Assembly (NCBI RefSeq): GCF_016918765.2
Contig: NZ_CP092104.1
Span: 372,001-436,000 of the forward strand
From: Flagellatimonas centrodinii
Lineage (GTDB): Bacteria > Pseudomonadota > Gammaproteobacteria > Nevskiales > Nevskiaceae
Reading direction: 5' to 3'
Length of the DNA stretch: 64,000 nucleotides
The notes under the pieces were generated by a model. The model did not search any database. It saw nothing but the letters and a program-made list of their open reading frames with translations, and had not been told where the DNA came from. Positions 8,508-17,541 of the stretch are shown here, piece after piece. Made by a program: the position numbers and the translations under genes. Position 1 is the first letter of the stretch, and the number at the start of each line of letters is the position of its first letter.

Positions 8508-9785
8508 ATGGTCCGCGCGGTCGCCAGCAATGCCTCCGCCCTGCTGCTGGGCGTGGTGTTACTGCTGCTCGGCAGCGGGCTGCTGGGCACCCTGCTGGCG
8601 CTGCGCGGCGATCAGGCAGGGTTTGGCACCGGCACCCTCGGTCTGGTGATGTCGGCTTACTTCGTCGGCTTCTTCGTGGGCACGCTCTGGGTCCCCGGCT
8701 TGATCGGACGTATCGGCCACATTCGGGCGTTCTCGATGTTCGCCTCGCTGGCGTCGGTCACCGCCATCGTTCATGGACTTTGGGTGACACCCTGGGCCTG
8801 GGCGCTGGGCAGGGTCATCACTGGCATCTGTCTGGTCGGGCTCTACACCGTGATCGAGAGCTGGCTCAATGCCCAGGCCAGCAGCGAACAGCGGGGGCGG
8901 CTGTTCGCGGTCTACATGGCCCTGAATCTGCTGGCGCTGGCGGCCGGACAGGGCCTCATTCTGCTGCAGCCCGACAACCCGCTGGTGCTGTTCGGGTTGG
9001 TGTCGATCCTGTTCTCTATCGCGCTGGTGCCGGTGACCCTGACACGGACCGCGCAACCCGAACCGATTCGCGCCCCACGTCTCGGATTACGGGCGCTCTA
9101 CCGGAGTGCGCCGGTGGGGGTGGTCGGCGCCTTCGCCTCAGGTCTGATGCTCGGGGGCTTTTGGGGCATGGGGCCGGTGCTGGCGCAACAGCTTGGCATG
9201 GACCGGACCGGCATCGCCCTGCTCATGAGCCTCACCATCCTCGGCGGCGCTGCCCTGCAGTGGCCGCTGGGCCACTGGTCCGACCGTACCGACCGCCGCA
9301 GGGTGATCGCCACTGCAAGCCTGGTCACGGCCCTGGTCACCGCCGCAGCCGCCTGGAACGCCGGGCCGGGCTGGCCGGTGCTGGTCGCCATGTTCGTGTT
9401 CGGCGGCGGCGCGTTCTCGCTGTACTCGATCAGCGTCGCCCACCTGATCGATTTCGTGTCACAGGATGCGATCCTCGAAGCCTCCTCAGGGCTGTTGCTG
9501 GTCTATGGCGTGGGCGCCGCCATTGGCCCAACCGCCGCCGGCCTGCTGATGACCGGACTGGGTGCCGCGGGGCTGCTGCTGTTCTTCGCCGTGACCGCAG
9601 CCAGCCTGGCGGTTTTCGCGCTCTACCGCATCCGCCTGATGGACCGAATTGCCAGCCATCCGCTGCCCTTCGTCGCACTGATCCGTACCAGCCCTGGAGC
9701 GCTTGATATCGCGTCGACCGGCGAAGACCGACCTCAGGACATGGCGCCGACGCCGGAGCCGCCGTCGACATCGGGCAAGGGATAG
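8508..9785 (+). CDS. MFS transporter, YcaD-like
   Basis: 425 aa with about 12 hydrophobic segments. The first half has GLVMSAYFVGFFVGT and GRIGHIRAF (the MFS loop 2-3 motif in modified form), then YTVIESWLNAQASSEQRGRLF, a segment characteristic of the YcaD/DHA1-like subgroup; the second half has the loop GHWSDRTDRRRVIA. Substrate unknown. The C-terminal cytoplasmic tail (about 40 residues) is soluble and its coding sequence overlaps the 3' end of the convergent diguanylate cyclase gene by 52 bp. Confidence 0.88.
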   Translation: MVRAVASNASALLLGVVLLLLGSGLLGTLLALRGDQAGFGTGTLGLVMSAYFVGFFVGTLWVPGLIGRIGHIRAFSMFASLASVTAIVHGLWVTPWAWALGRVITGICLVGLYTVIESWLNAQASSEQRGRLFAVYMALNLLALAAGQGLILLQPDNPLVLFGLVSILFSIALVPVTLTRTAQPEPIRAPRLGLRALYRSAPVGVVGAFASGLMLGGFWGMGPVLAQQLGMDRTGIALLMSLTILGGAALQWPLGHWSDRTDRRRVIATASLVTALVTAAAAWNAGPGWPVLVAMFVFGGGAFSLYSISVAHLIDFVSQDAILEASSGLLLVYGVGAAIGPTAAGLLMTGLGAAGLLLFFAVTAASLAVFALYRIRLMDRIASHPLPFVALIRTSPGALDIASTGEDRPQDMAPTPEPPSTSGKG

Positions 9786-10945
9786 GTCTCGAGCCGGGTC
9801 AGATTGCGTCCGGCTGCTTTGGCGTCGTACAGCAGATGATCGGCTGTGCGCAGCAGTTCGGTGCCGAGGTGGGCCGCCGCCGGCACCGTCCAGACCGCAC
9901 CGATGCTACCGGTAAGGTGCATCGATCGGTCGGTGCCGGGCACTTCATAGCGGACCGCGCGAATTGCGGCCTGCAACCGATCCACCTGCTCGACAAACAG
10001 GTCGCGCGGCAGGTCGTACCACATCAGTACGAACTCCTCACCACCAAAGCGGGCCTGCAGGTCCAGCGGCCGCTGCCCCCCTGTAGTGGCAATGGCTTGC
10101 GCCGCCAGCACCAGCACCTCGTCGCCCTTGAGGTGACCGAAGCGATCATTGATCGACTTGAAATGATCGAGATCCAGCAAGGCCAGTCCCACCGGTCGCC
10201 GCTCACGTGCTGCCTGCGCGACCACCCGCTGAAACAGGTCGTTGAAGGTCTTGCGGTTGAGCAGCTCGGTCAGGCCATCCCGCTGCGACAATGCCCGGGC
10301 GTACTCGTGGTTGATCCAGGCGGCGCGGCTGAGCATGTCCAGGGACACGATGCCGCCCACCGCAATGATCCACATGATGACGATGAGATAGGTCTCTCGC
10401 GAAGCCGCTTTCGGCTGGCCTTCGAGGCTCCAGAGCATCCATAGCAGCAGACCCAAGGTGGCACAGCTGCCGATGATGAAGCGCCGCGTACGGAACCCGC
10501 CGAAGACCGCCACCGCCAACACACTGACGCCCACCAGGCCCACCGGATACTCCATCCAGCCAAGCTGCGCGAACAGGCTGCACAGCAGCACCACCGCCCA
10601 CAGACTGAGCACTGCCGCCGTGTGCAGATGAAAGGTCAGTTGCTGGGGCCAGCCCCGCCACGTGGCGACCGCTGCCAGCGCCAATGCCGGGAACGCCCAG
10701 GCCAACCAGATCAGCTGCAATAGCGGCAGCGCCTCGGCGGTTGGTTGGAACAGCGCGGGGCCGTAGACCGGCGCCAGGGCAAACGCCAGGGCCGCGACCA
10801 GAAACAGGATCACCCGCGGCAGCCGATGGCGCGCATCCTGGGTGGCACGGTATGCCGGTTCGATCACCGGCGGAAAGATCAGCTTTTGCCGCAGGTGGCG
10901 GCGGGCGTGCTGTAACGCGTCCAGCGAGAGGGAGGAAACCTGCAT
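9734..10945 (-). CDS. Membrane-bound diguanylate cyclase (GGDEF)
   Basis: 403 aa if it starts at the ATG at 10945, which follows a GGAGG-containing stretch; an upstream in-frame start would add an implausible Arg/Cys-rich leader. About six membrane segments occupy residues 50-215, followed by a complete GGDEF domain (about 235-395): DLDHFKSINDRFGHLKGDEV and the active-site loop RFGGEEFVL. The GGEEF signature is catalytically competent. Makes cyclic di-GMP; the membrane part is an unnamed sensor. No inhibitory-site RxxD is evident right before the loop. Convergent and overlapping by 52 bp with the MFS gene. Confidence 0.92.
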   Translation of the reverse strand: MQVSSLSLDALQHARRHLRQKLIFPPVIEPAYRATQDARHRLPRVILFLVAALAFALAPVYGPALFQPTAEALPLLQLIWLAWAFPALALAAVATWRGWPQQLTFHLHTAAVLSLWAVVLLCSLFAQLGWMEYPVGLVGVSVLAVAVFGGFRTRRFIIGSCATLGLLLWMLWSLEGQPKAASRETYLIVIMWIIAVGGIVSLDMLSRAAWINHEYARALSQRDGLTELLNRKTFNDLFQRVVAQAARERRPVGLALLDLDHFKSINDRFGHLKGDEVLVLAAQAIATTGGQRPLDLQARFGGEEFVLMWYDLPRDLFVEQVDRLQAAIRAVRYEVPGTDRSMHLTGSIGAVWTVPAAAHLGTELLRTADHLLYDAKAAGRNLTRLETYPLPDVDGGSGVGAMS

Positions 10946-11133
10946 GCGGCGGAGGAAGTCCGGCACACCCTGGCAAGCACCAGCGACGCACGCGGACGGC
11001 GGCCCCAAAGTTGATGACCGGCTAAGCGTGCAACAGCGGAGGGCGCCCCGCAAGCGAATTTGCGCTCCGCCCACGCGGTGTGACAGGAACGACCCCGATC
11101 ATCCTTGATCAGGGCCGTCAATACGTCACACCT

Positions 11134-12645
11134 TCAGGGGACCTGTTCGGCCCCTTCTTCTTCTCCTGCGTCAGCCGCGGGCGCCTCCGTGGCACCGTCC
11201 TCCTGACGCTGAAGCAACTCGATACATTCGTCGGTGATTTCACCGCCCGAAATCTGCTGCGAACGGCAGCCGGCGATCTCGCGCTCCCGTGCAGCCTCGG
11301 CCAATTCGGCTTTCTGCTGCGCTTCCAGCGCCGCCTGCCTGGCCTCGGTGCTGTTGATGGCATCAATGTAACCGCGCCATTCCCCAGCCCGCTTGCGGGT
11401 CGCGTTGTAGCGCTGGGCATTGCGGAAGGCCTCATCGGCATCCGTGCGCTTGGCCTTGTCGCCGGGCCCCGCCTGATTGAAGCGAGCGGTGCCCAGCAGC
11501 ATCCAGGCATCAGGCGTCGCCGAATCGGTCAGACCGCCCTTGTTGATCGCCGCCTCGAGTGCCCGCTCGGCCTGCTCGTTCTGTTCATCGGCCAACAGGG
11601 TCTGGCCGAGGCGGTACGACAGCATGCCGGTGTCAGACAACCGCGCAGCCTCCTGCAGCACCGGAATCGCCTTCTTGTGTTCCCGAGCCTGGCTCCACAG
11701 CTGCGACAACAATTCGAGATTGTCGACCGTCTTCTCGACCCTGCCGTCAGCAATCTCCTTCTCCAGCATCTGCGCACCGCGATGCGGGTTATTGAACACT
11801 GAATAGAACTGCGCCAGGGCGGCAATGTCGGCGGCGTCGTCAATGACTCCGCTGCGATAGCCGACCTCAAGCGTCACGAAGGCTTCCTTGCGACGGTCCT
11901 GTTCCATGAACAGGCCGACCAGTTGCTTCCAGTAGCCCTTGTCGCCGGGCCAGTTTTCGATGATCCGCTCCAGCAGATTGATACGCGGCGTCACCAAACC
12001 CAGCTCGGCATAGATGATGTTGGCGAGATCGAAATACTGCTTCTTCGGCTCCTTGACCAACGCCAGAGCCTTTTCGATCGGCGATCGCGCCGACTTGAAG
12101 TTCTTCTCGTAAAAGTAGGCAGCGGCCAGCAGGTAATAGGCATTGGCGTCGGGATCATCCGCTTCCTTCAACCAGCTCTCGAGATGCGTGATTGCCGCCT
12201 TGTAGTTCTCGGCCTGGAACTCCAGCTGTGCCACGTTGAACAACAGCTGCAGGTTCTGCGCACGCGGCAGAGCGTTGAGGCTGTAGGCCTTCTTGAAGTC
12301 GGCAATCGCGCCCTTGAACTGGTCGAGGTTGACCCGCGCGGAGCCACGAATCTGCAGCACCGATGCCAAATCGAAGGGCTTCATGTCGGCGCCCCGGTCA
12401 GCCACCAGCTTGTCGAGAATGACCAGACCTTCGCGGAACTTCTCTTCCTGCAGTAGCTCGTAGGCGGCCAACAGTTCACGGGCGACGATCGGGTTCAGCG
12501 ATTCAGCCGGCTGATTCTCCTCGTCTTCCTTGTCCTGGGCCCAGGTCAGCTGTGGGGCTACCATCATGGCGCCCCCCAGCAACAGCGCAAGGGCGCTGGC
12601 GATTGCTCTCATTCGTTGCATGTTCATGCCGGTCATCGGTTCCAT
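11134..12645 (-). CDS. TPR-repeat periplasmic protein of the TonB2-type system
   Basis: 503 aa. The start at 12645 has a GGAGAG Shine-Dalgarno a few bases upstream, within the end of the tonB gene; ATGs at 12627 and 12612 are alternatives. A signal peptide (through QLTWAQD) is followed by a helix-rich chain with recurring TPR-like units (LAAYELLQEEKFREGLVIL; LLFNVAQLEFQAENYKAAI; YYLLAAAYFYEKNFKSA) and a Glu/Ala-rich tail. It is the last gene of the DUF3450-exbB-exbB-exbD-exbD-tonB-TPR operon. Vibrio TonB2 clusters carry a comparable TPR gene next to tonB2; its job there is still poorly defined. Periplasmic location is inferred. Confidence 0.87.
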   Translation of the reverse strand: MEPMTGMNMQRMRAIASALALLLGGAMMVAPQLTWAQDKEDEENQPAESLNPIVARELLAAYELLQEEKFREGLVILDKLVADRGADMKPFDLASVLQIRGSARVNLDQFKGAIADFKKAYSLNALPRAQNLQLLFNVAQLEFQAENYKAAITHLESWLKEADDPDANAYYLLAAAYFYEKNFKSARSPIEKALALVKEPKKQYFDLANIIYAELGLVTPRINLLERIIENWPGDKGYWKQLVGLFMEQDRRKEAFVTLEVGYRSGVIDDAADIAALAQFYSVFNNPHRGAQMLEKEIADGRVEKTVDNLELLSQLWSQAREHKKAIPVLQEAARLSDTGMLSYRLGQTLLADEQNEQAERALEAAINKGGLTDSATPDAWMLLGTARFNQAGPGDKAKRTDADEAFRNAQRYNATRKRAGEWRGYIDAINSTEARQAALEAQQKAELAEAAREREIAGCRSQQISGGEITDECIELLQRQEDGATEAPAADAGEEEGAEQVP

Positions 12646-12649
12646 CCCG

Positions 12650-13252
12650 TTACTCTCCGAGCTGGAACGTGATCTGGGTGCGCACGCCAAAGCGTGGCTG
12701 AGCCTGGTTGTCGACGATCTTCGGCTGGTACTTCCAGCGCTCGACCGCCCGCAACGCAGCGCGTTCGAAGCAGGCATTGGTGGTATCCAGTACCCGCGCA
12801 TTGACCACTGCGCCCTCAGGCGTCACGTCAAATTCGACCACCACCGATTCAAATGACTTCGCACGCGACTGACACATGTCCGGGTAGCGCGGCGGAATGC
12901 GAACCATCGGCTGCGCATCGCGGTCCGGGTTGAAGCCAGTGCCGATATCCAGCTCGGCCTGCGAGAAGTCGGGAATCTCGCCAATTTGCGCCGACACGCT
13001 GGGGCGGAAGGTGTTGTCGGTCACCGACGGCGGCGGCGGCGGCGGTTCATCCAGCACCGGGCGCTGGAATTCCTGCTGCTGCTGGATCGACGTGTCCTGC
13101 AACTGACGGGTGACGTTGATGTCCACCGACCGGTCTTCACTCAGCTCGATATCCTGGCGCTGGCTGATCATCGCAGCGAGAATCAGAAACAGAATGGTGG
13201 TAACGATGAAGGCACCGGGCAGGCCGGATGCGAAACGTGCAAATACGTTCAT
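12650..13252 (-). CDS. TonB-family energy transducer
   Basis: 200 aa. One N-terminal membrane segment (about 12-32, GAFIVTTILFLILAAMI), a periplasmic linker rich in Gln with a run of six prolines (about 72-77), and a C-terminal TonB domain (about 120-198) with IPPRYPDMCQSRAKSFESVV, VEFDVTPEGAV and ERAALRAVERWKYQPK. Short overall, as in TonB2-type proteins whose reach is extended by a TtpC partner. It transmits the proton-motive force to TonB-dependent receptors. Lies between exbD and the TPR gene. Confidence 0.93.
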   Translation of the reverse strand: MNVFARFASGLPGAFIVTTILFLILAAMISQRQDIELSEDRSVDINVTRQLQDTSIQQQQEFQRPVLDEPPPPPPSVTDNTFRPSVSAQIGEIPDFSQAELDIGTGFNPDRDAQPMVRIPPRYPDMCQSRAKSFESVVVEFDVTPEGAVVNARVLDTTNACFERAALRAVERWKYQPKIVDNQAQPRFGVRTQITFQLGE

Positions 13253-13261
13253 GTCCGCCTC

Positions 13262-13681
13262 CTAGTTTTTCTTCGTCGACACAGCGACGGTTTCCGTTAC
13301 ACCGGCAGCGCGAATCGCCTGCAGCACCTCGATCATGAAGCGCGTGTGAGCTGCACCATCGGTCTGAAGCACCGCACTGCCACGCGGGTTCTCCCGCCGC
13401 AACCGCTCGACCGTGACGCGCACGCTCTCCAACGGAACCTGCTCACGGTTGATCCAGATCTCATTGTTATTGGTGATCGCCACCAGGATTGACACCAGCT
13501 TCTGATCCTGTGCGGACACCGCATTGGGGCGCTCCACCTTGACGCCGGGCTCCTTGATGAAGGTGGCAGTCACGATGAAGAAGATGAGCATGATGAAGAC
13601 GATGTCGAGCAACGGCGTGACGTTCACGTCCTCTTCGTTGCTCTCCGTCACCCTCTTTGATCGTCTCAGCATTTGAGGCAA
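13262..13681 (-). CDS. exbD: ExbD/TolR-family protein (second copy)
   Basis: 139 aa. One membrane helix (about 22-42) preceded by the conserved VNVTPLLDIVF, in which the Asp is the proton-carrying residue of ExbD/TolR, and followed by a periplasmic domain ending FMIEVLQAIRAAGVTETVAV. The spacer between the helix and the domain is Lys/Pro-rich. Works with the ExbB channel to energise TonB. A second exbD of about 40% visible identity lies just upstream; such tandem exbDs are common in TonB2-type operons and may form a heterodimer. Confidence 0.93.
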   Translation of the reverse strand: MPQMLRRSKRVTESNEEDVNVTPLLDIVFIMLIFFIVTATFIKEPGVKVERPNAVSAQDQKLVSILVAITNNNEIWINREQVPLESVRVTVERLRRENPRGSAVLQTDGAAHTRFMIEVLQAIRAAGVTETVAVSTKKN

Positions 13682-13713
13682 ATCCTTGTGTTTATGAAGG
13701 TAGCGCCAACGCG

Positions 13714-14127
13714 CTACTGCTTCTGCAGGGCCACGGCGGGCTCGACACCGGCCTGTCGGGCTTCATCCAGCACGGTAACGGTGATGGCGGCCCTGGCATC
13801 CGGCGCGGCGCTTACCAGCACCACCCCACGCGGCTCGCGAGCGGTGAACTCCTCAACCACCAGCTTTACCGATCGCGCATCGATCAGGCGCAGGTTGTCG
13901 ACGCGGACAAAGCCGTCACTCTGCACCGACAGCGTCAGCGTCGGGGGGGGCTTGGTCTGCTGCTCCGGCGGGTTTTCCTCCGGGCTGGTCAGGCCGATGC
14001 CCTCTTCCTGCAGGAAGGTGGCCGTCACGATGAAGAAGATCAGCAGGATGAAGACGATATCCAGCAGCGGGGTGATGTTGACTTCCGCATCTTCCTGCTG
14101 GCTGGTCACACGACGTGCACGTGCCAT
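13714..14127 (-). CDS. exbD: ExbD/TolR-family protein (first copy)
   Basis: 137 aa. VNITPLLDIVFILLIFFIVT contains the conserved membrane Asp. The periplasmic part has a Pro/Glu-rich linker with PEENPPEQQTKPPP, then TLSVQSDGFVRVDN and a C-terminal ITVTVLDEARQAGVEPAVAL. Only six bases separate it from the exbB gene upstream. Function as part of the ExbB-ExbD motor; the linker composition differs from the second copy, so the two are not interchangeable duplicates. Confidence 0.93.
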   Translation of the reverse strand: MARARRVTSQQEDAEVNITPLLDIVFILLIFFIVTATFLQEEGIGLTSPEENPPEQQTKPPPTLTLSVQSDGFVRVDNLRLIDARSVKLVVEEFTAREPRGVVLVSAAPDARAAITVTVLDEARQAGVEPAVALQKQ

Positions 14128-14133
14128 GGTGAT

Positions 14134-14703
14134 CTAGGCCTCCTGGCGCGCCGGAGCGGCCTTGGGTTGCACCTGGATATCCAGACTGTCTTCAAGCGCT
14201 GCAAGGCTGCGCGAGACCCGGCGGTCCAGAATGTTGATGAGAAACAGCCCCGACAGCGAGATCGCCAGACCGGTCATGGTCGGCACCGTCGCCTTGGAGA
14301 TACCGGACGCCATCAGCCGCGCATTCGAGGCGCCGGTGGAGGTGATCACCTGGAACACCTCGATCATCCCCGTCACCGTGCCGAGCAGACCGAGCAACGG
14401 TGTCACCAGAATCAGCACGCGGATCACCGCGAGGAACTGCTCGTTGGACAGGCGTTGCTCGGAGATCAGCCGCTCACGGACCGCGTGCGCGGCCCAGGAG
14501 CTGTGGTCCTGGCGTGATGCCCAGCGATCCTGCTTCGCCTTCACCAGCTTGCGCTGGGTGGAGGCGAAGTAGATCAACCGCTCGATGATCAGGGTCCACA
14601 GCAGGAAGGTGGCGACGAGGAGAGCGAGGACCACAGGGCCACCCGCCTCCAGGTAGTCGCCGATCGCACCGGCGATAAACGATGGGCTCAGATACTGGAG
14701 CAT
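14134..14703 (-). CDS. exbB: ExbB/TolQ-family proton channel (ExbB2-like)
   Basis: 189 aa, MotA/TolQ/ExbB family. One N-terminal membrane helix (GGPVVLALLVATFLLWTLII), a cytoplasmic stretch of about 70 residues and two C-terminal helices (LLGLLGTVTGMIEVFQVI and VPTMTGLAISLSGLFLINIL) carrying the usual GLLGTV and TGLA motifs. It is the short ExbB next to the longer TtpC-like protein, as in Vibrio TonB2 systems. Confidence 0.93.
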   Translation of the reverse strand: MLQYLSPSFIAGAIGDYLEAGGPVVLALLVATFLLWTLIIERLIYFASTQRKLVKAKQDRWASRQDHSSWAAHAVRERLISEQRLSNEQFLAVIRVLILVTPLLGLLGTVTGMIEVFQVITSTGASNARLMASGISKATVPTMTGLAISLSGLFLINILDRRVSRSLAALEDSLDIQVQPKAAPARQEA

Positions 14704-14741
14704 TCCGGAAACTCTCTTTCAGGCGTCGAGGGCGGTCGCGA

Positions 14742-16139
14742 TCAGCGGCCGCGCTCGGCGTATTCGGCCACCATGCCCGCGGACTGCTCCTCGAGAACCT
14801 GTGCCACCCGGCGCTGCGCGCTGGCCGCAAAGGTATGCAGCAGCAGCAGCGGGATCGCCGCTACCAGACCTTGCACCGTGGTGACCAGGGCCTGGGAGAT
14901 ACCGCCCGCCATCAGTTTCGGGTCACCGGTGCCGAACAGGGTGATGGCCTGGAAGGTCACGATCATCCCGATAACAGTCCCCAGCAGCCCCATCAGCGGC
15001 GCCACCGCGGCCAGCACCTTGACGATGGTCAGGCCGCTTTCAAGTCGCGGCAGTTCCTTCAGCACGGCATCATCCAGCTTCAACTGCAGGGTCTCGATGT
15101 CGGCCCCACGGTTGGACTCATACGCCTGCATGACGCGGCCCAGCGGGTTGCCGTCAGAGGCGGTGTCGGACTTCATCTGCGCCTGCACCTTGGCTGCCGT
15201 GATGCTCAGCGTCACCCACTTGTAGATGGCGACGATGATGCCGAACAGGGCCACCACGATGATGGCGTAACCGATACCACCACCCTGGTCGACGCGCTCG
15301 CGGAAGGTGGGGGTTTCCACCGACAGTCCGAGCAGCGTCCCCAGTGAAGGATCGATGACACCACGGACAAAGCCCTCACCCGAGAAGTTCTCGACATCGC
15401 TGGCCGCGCTATTGGCGGCACCGCCGGGCTGGCGGGCGAGGAACTTGAGGGTATTGTTGCCGTAGGTGAGGTAGTCACCGTCGGAGAACGCCACGAACGG
15501 CCCGATACGCGTCACCGTGCGCTGCTCCGGCTTGTTGTCGGTGCCGATCACGCCGGACTCGAACTTGACCACCTTGGCCTGCTCGGAGGCCTCCTGCAGC
15601 ATGGTGAACCACAGGCCTTCCAGCTGTTCAATGGTGGGCAGCGTCTGCGACTGCGCAATCTTGCCCAGCGGCTCACCGCGACCGCGGTACTGCGCCGACA
15701 CCAGCGATTCGCCCAGCTGTTCCTTGAGGTCGGCCGCGGCCGCGCGGGCCGCACCGAACAGTTCACCGAACTCGCCCTGGCGGTCCGCCAGCTGTGCCTT
15801 CAGGTCGTTGAGGTCACGTTCGTTATCACTGCGCTGCTTTTCCAGACGGCCGGACTCGGCTTCCGCCGCCTTGACCTCGGCACGGATGCGGTTGAGCTCA
15901 GCCTGCTGTTCATTGCGCTGGGCGATGAAGCGCTTTTCACGCTCCTGGTTCTGGGCGCTGACCGCACGACGCTCTTCGCGCACCGCTTTCAGGGCCTGAT
16001 CCAGCGAGGTGATCGCCGGCTTGCCACCCGACTGCGCCAGCACCGGCTGGGCGGTCAGGGCGAGGGCACCAGCGATCATCGCTGCGCCGAGGACACGAAG
16101 GTTTTTCATGTTGCGTTCCATTGTTCTTGCCGTGGTCAT
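14742..16139 (-). CDS. TtpC-like ExbB-family protein with long periplasmic coiled-coil domain
   Basis: 465 aa. Signal peptide (residues about 11-36), then a periplasmic coiled coil (about 40-130, rich in Glu/Arg/Gln heptads such as NEQQAELNRIRAEVKAAEAE) and a beta-containing region, then a MotA/TolQ/ExbB channel domain (about 270-460) with GLLGTVIGMIVTFQAI and GISQALVTTVQGLVAAIPLLLL. This architecture is that of TtpC, the extra component of TonB2 systems that compensates for a short TonB. ATG at 16139 lies five bases after the DUF3450 stop; 16109 is an alternative. Second gene of the operon. Confidence 0.9.
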   Translation of the reverse strand: MTTARTMERNMKNLRVLGAAMIAGALALTAQPVLAQSGGKPAITSLDQALKAVREERRAVSAQNQEREKRFIAQRNEQQAELNRIRAEVKAAEAESGRLEKQRSDNERDLNDLKAQLADRQGEFGELFGAARAAAADLKEQLGESLVSAQYRGRGEPLGKIAQSQTLPTIEQLEGLWFTMLQEASEQAKVVKFESGVIGTDNKPEQRTVTRIGPFVAFSDGDYLTYGNNTLKFLARQPGGAANSAASDVENFSGEGFVRGVIDPSLGTLLGLSVETPTFRERVDQGGGIGYAIIVVALFGIIVAIYKWVTLSITAAKVQAQMKSDTASDGNPLGRVMQAYESNRGADIETLQLKLDDAVLKELPRLESGLTIVKVLAAVAPLMGLLGTVIGMIVTFQAITLFGTGDPKLMAGGISQALVTTVQGLVAAIPLLLLHTFAASAQRRVAQVLEEQSAGMVAEYAERGR

Positions 16140-16144
16140 CGCGC

Positions 16145-16933
16145 TCAGCCCTGCTTGGCCGCGGCCATCTGCGGGGCCGGGAGGGGGACATTCAGCAGAT
16201 CCGGCGGGATCTGTTCCTTCGCCATGCGAAGGCCCAGGCGGACATCCGCGAGGAATTTCGAATCGAGGTCCTTCCAGCTACGGCTGTCGGCGTCGAAAAT
16301 CTTCAGTACCTGGTCATCGTCGGTCTTGAAGACCAGCGCGATGCGCCCGACCCGCAGGAACTCGACGTTTTCGTAGGTATTGCCGTCCACCGTCACATCG
16401 CTGCGATATGCCTCGATGGTGCGGCCGTACTCGTTCTCGATCTGGTAGGCCTCGACGATCAACCGGTAGCGCTGCGCCGGTGACTGGTCGGGATCTTCCA
16501 TCAGCCCGCGGAGCCGGGCGATACGATCGGTACGCTCGACGATCTGGAACGGCAGGTCGGCTTCGACCAGCGTTTCCAGCGCGTTCAGCATGTCGTCCAT
16601 CAAGGGCTGCACCGAACGCTGCAGGCCCGCAATATTGGCGATGTCGAGGCGCGTCGATTCCAGCTCGCGTTCCTGTGCATCCACCTGCCGCTGCTGCGAG
16701 GCGTTGTAGCGGTTGAGCTGTTCCAGCTGCTTGAGGTTGGCCCGGTAGTCGTTGAGCAGGCTCTGTGCCTGTTCATCCAACTGGTCAACCCGCTGCTGGG
16801 AAGCCTCGGTATCCCGTGCGGTCTGCTGGCTGGTCTGGGTGGCCGCACCAAGCTGCGCCCATGCCGGCATGCTCGCGGCCGCCATGACGGCGCACATGGC
16901 CGTGGCGGCTCCGATCGTCGCAATTTGCTTCAT
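16145..16933 (-). CDS. DUF3450 periplasmic protein of the TonB2-type operon
   Basis: 262 aa from the ATG at 16933, which has a GAGGGA Shine-Dalgarno five bases before it; upstream in-frame ATG 16945 lacks one. A signal peptide (to about PAWAQ) is followed by a coiled coil (about 30-95) with Gln-rich heptads and a globular part with VNGN-type strands (VTVDGNTYENVEFLRVGRIA, ALVFKTDDDQVLKIFDADS). DUF3450 genes regularly lead TonB2/ExbB operons; no activity is established. First gene of the seven-gene operon, so the promoter lies in the 628-bp gap upstream. Confidence 0.9.
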   Translation of the reverse strand: MKQIATIGAATAMCAVMAAASMPAWAQLGAATQTSQQTARDTEASQQRVDQLDEQAQSLLNDYRANLKQLEQLNRYNASQQRQVDAQERELESTRLDIANIAGLQRSVQPLMDDMLNALETLVEADLPFQIVERTDRIARLRGLMEDPDQSPAQRYRLIVEAYQIENEYGRTIEAYRSDVTVDGNTYENVEFLRVGRIALVFKTDDDQVLKIFDADSRSWKDLDSKFLADVRLGLRMAKEQIPPDLLNVPLPAPQMAAAKQG

Positions 16934-17329
16934 CGTTTCCCTCATCTGACGGGGTGTTCCTGCCTGTTCAAGAAAGCCGCCGTGGCGGCACGCTGTACTT
17001 CCGCAATGTCTCACCACAACCGCATCAACCAAAACCACAAATACGGCACGGACCCCGATCAGGCCATTCATTGGCCCAAAGGTCCGGTCGCCGGCCTCTC
17101 CAAACCCGAGGGCCTGGAGGTGCCGAGCACATACTCAACAAGGGTGGAAGGGCATCGGCCCATCGTTCAGGTGACGGATGCAGACGAACGGTATGAATAG
17201 TCGCCATCGCGTGCGGCACCTTCTGAAACGGTTGACGCGCGGTGCCGGGGTTGCCGGGTGCCTGCGCGTCATACTCCTCCTCCTGCCATCGCACGCTCGG
17301 ATTCCGATCCGAAGTGGATGTGCTTACCT

Positions 17330-17360
17330 ATAAGACGCACGAGCGTCTGAAATCCGCACC
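17330..17360 (-). promoter_or_regulatory. Weak match to the shared ECF-type promoter box, upstream of the TonB2 operon
   Basis: Read on the minus strand: GGTGCGG, 15 bases starting ATTTC, then GCGTCTTAT. The minus-10-like half matches the box upstream of the ECF sigma gene in 8 of 9 bases (GCGTCTTAA there), and the spacer shares ATTTC at the same offset, but the minus-35-like half shares only TGC. It lies about 400 bp before the DUF3450 start, so a long leader would be implied. Confidence 0.35.
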
Positions 17361-17503
17361 CCCGTCCGTCAACAAGCTGATTTACAAGCGCTTATCGGCA
17401 TTAGTCAAATCGGTGGCGACTGATACTCAATGTCACATCGCGGCATGAAAGTGCCACGGTGCCTGCTGCCGAGGCCCCTGCCATGCACCTTTTCGGCACA
17501 CAC

Positions 17504-17541
17504 ACGCCAAAACGCCACCGGGGGCGGTGGCGTTTTGGCGT
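17504..17541. other. Perfect 16-bp inverted repeat (hairpin)
   Basis: Arms 17504-17519 and 17526-17541 are exact reverse complements (ACGCCAAAACGCCACC), separated by six bases. It lies 21 bp after the stop of the minus-strand lipoprotein gene, the position of a terminator, but neither flank has a T-run; the only A/T runs are inside the stem. A transcript-end stabilising hairpin is likelier than a classical intrinsic terminator. Confidence 0.75.
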
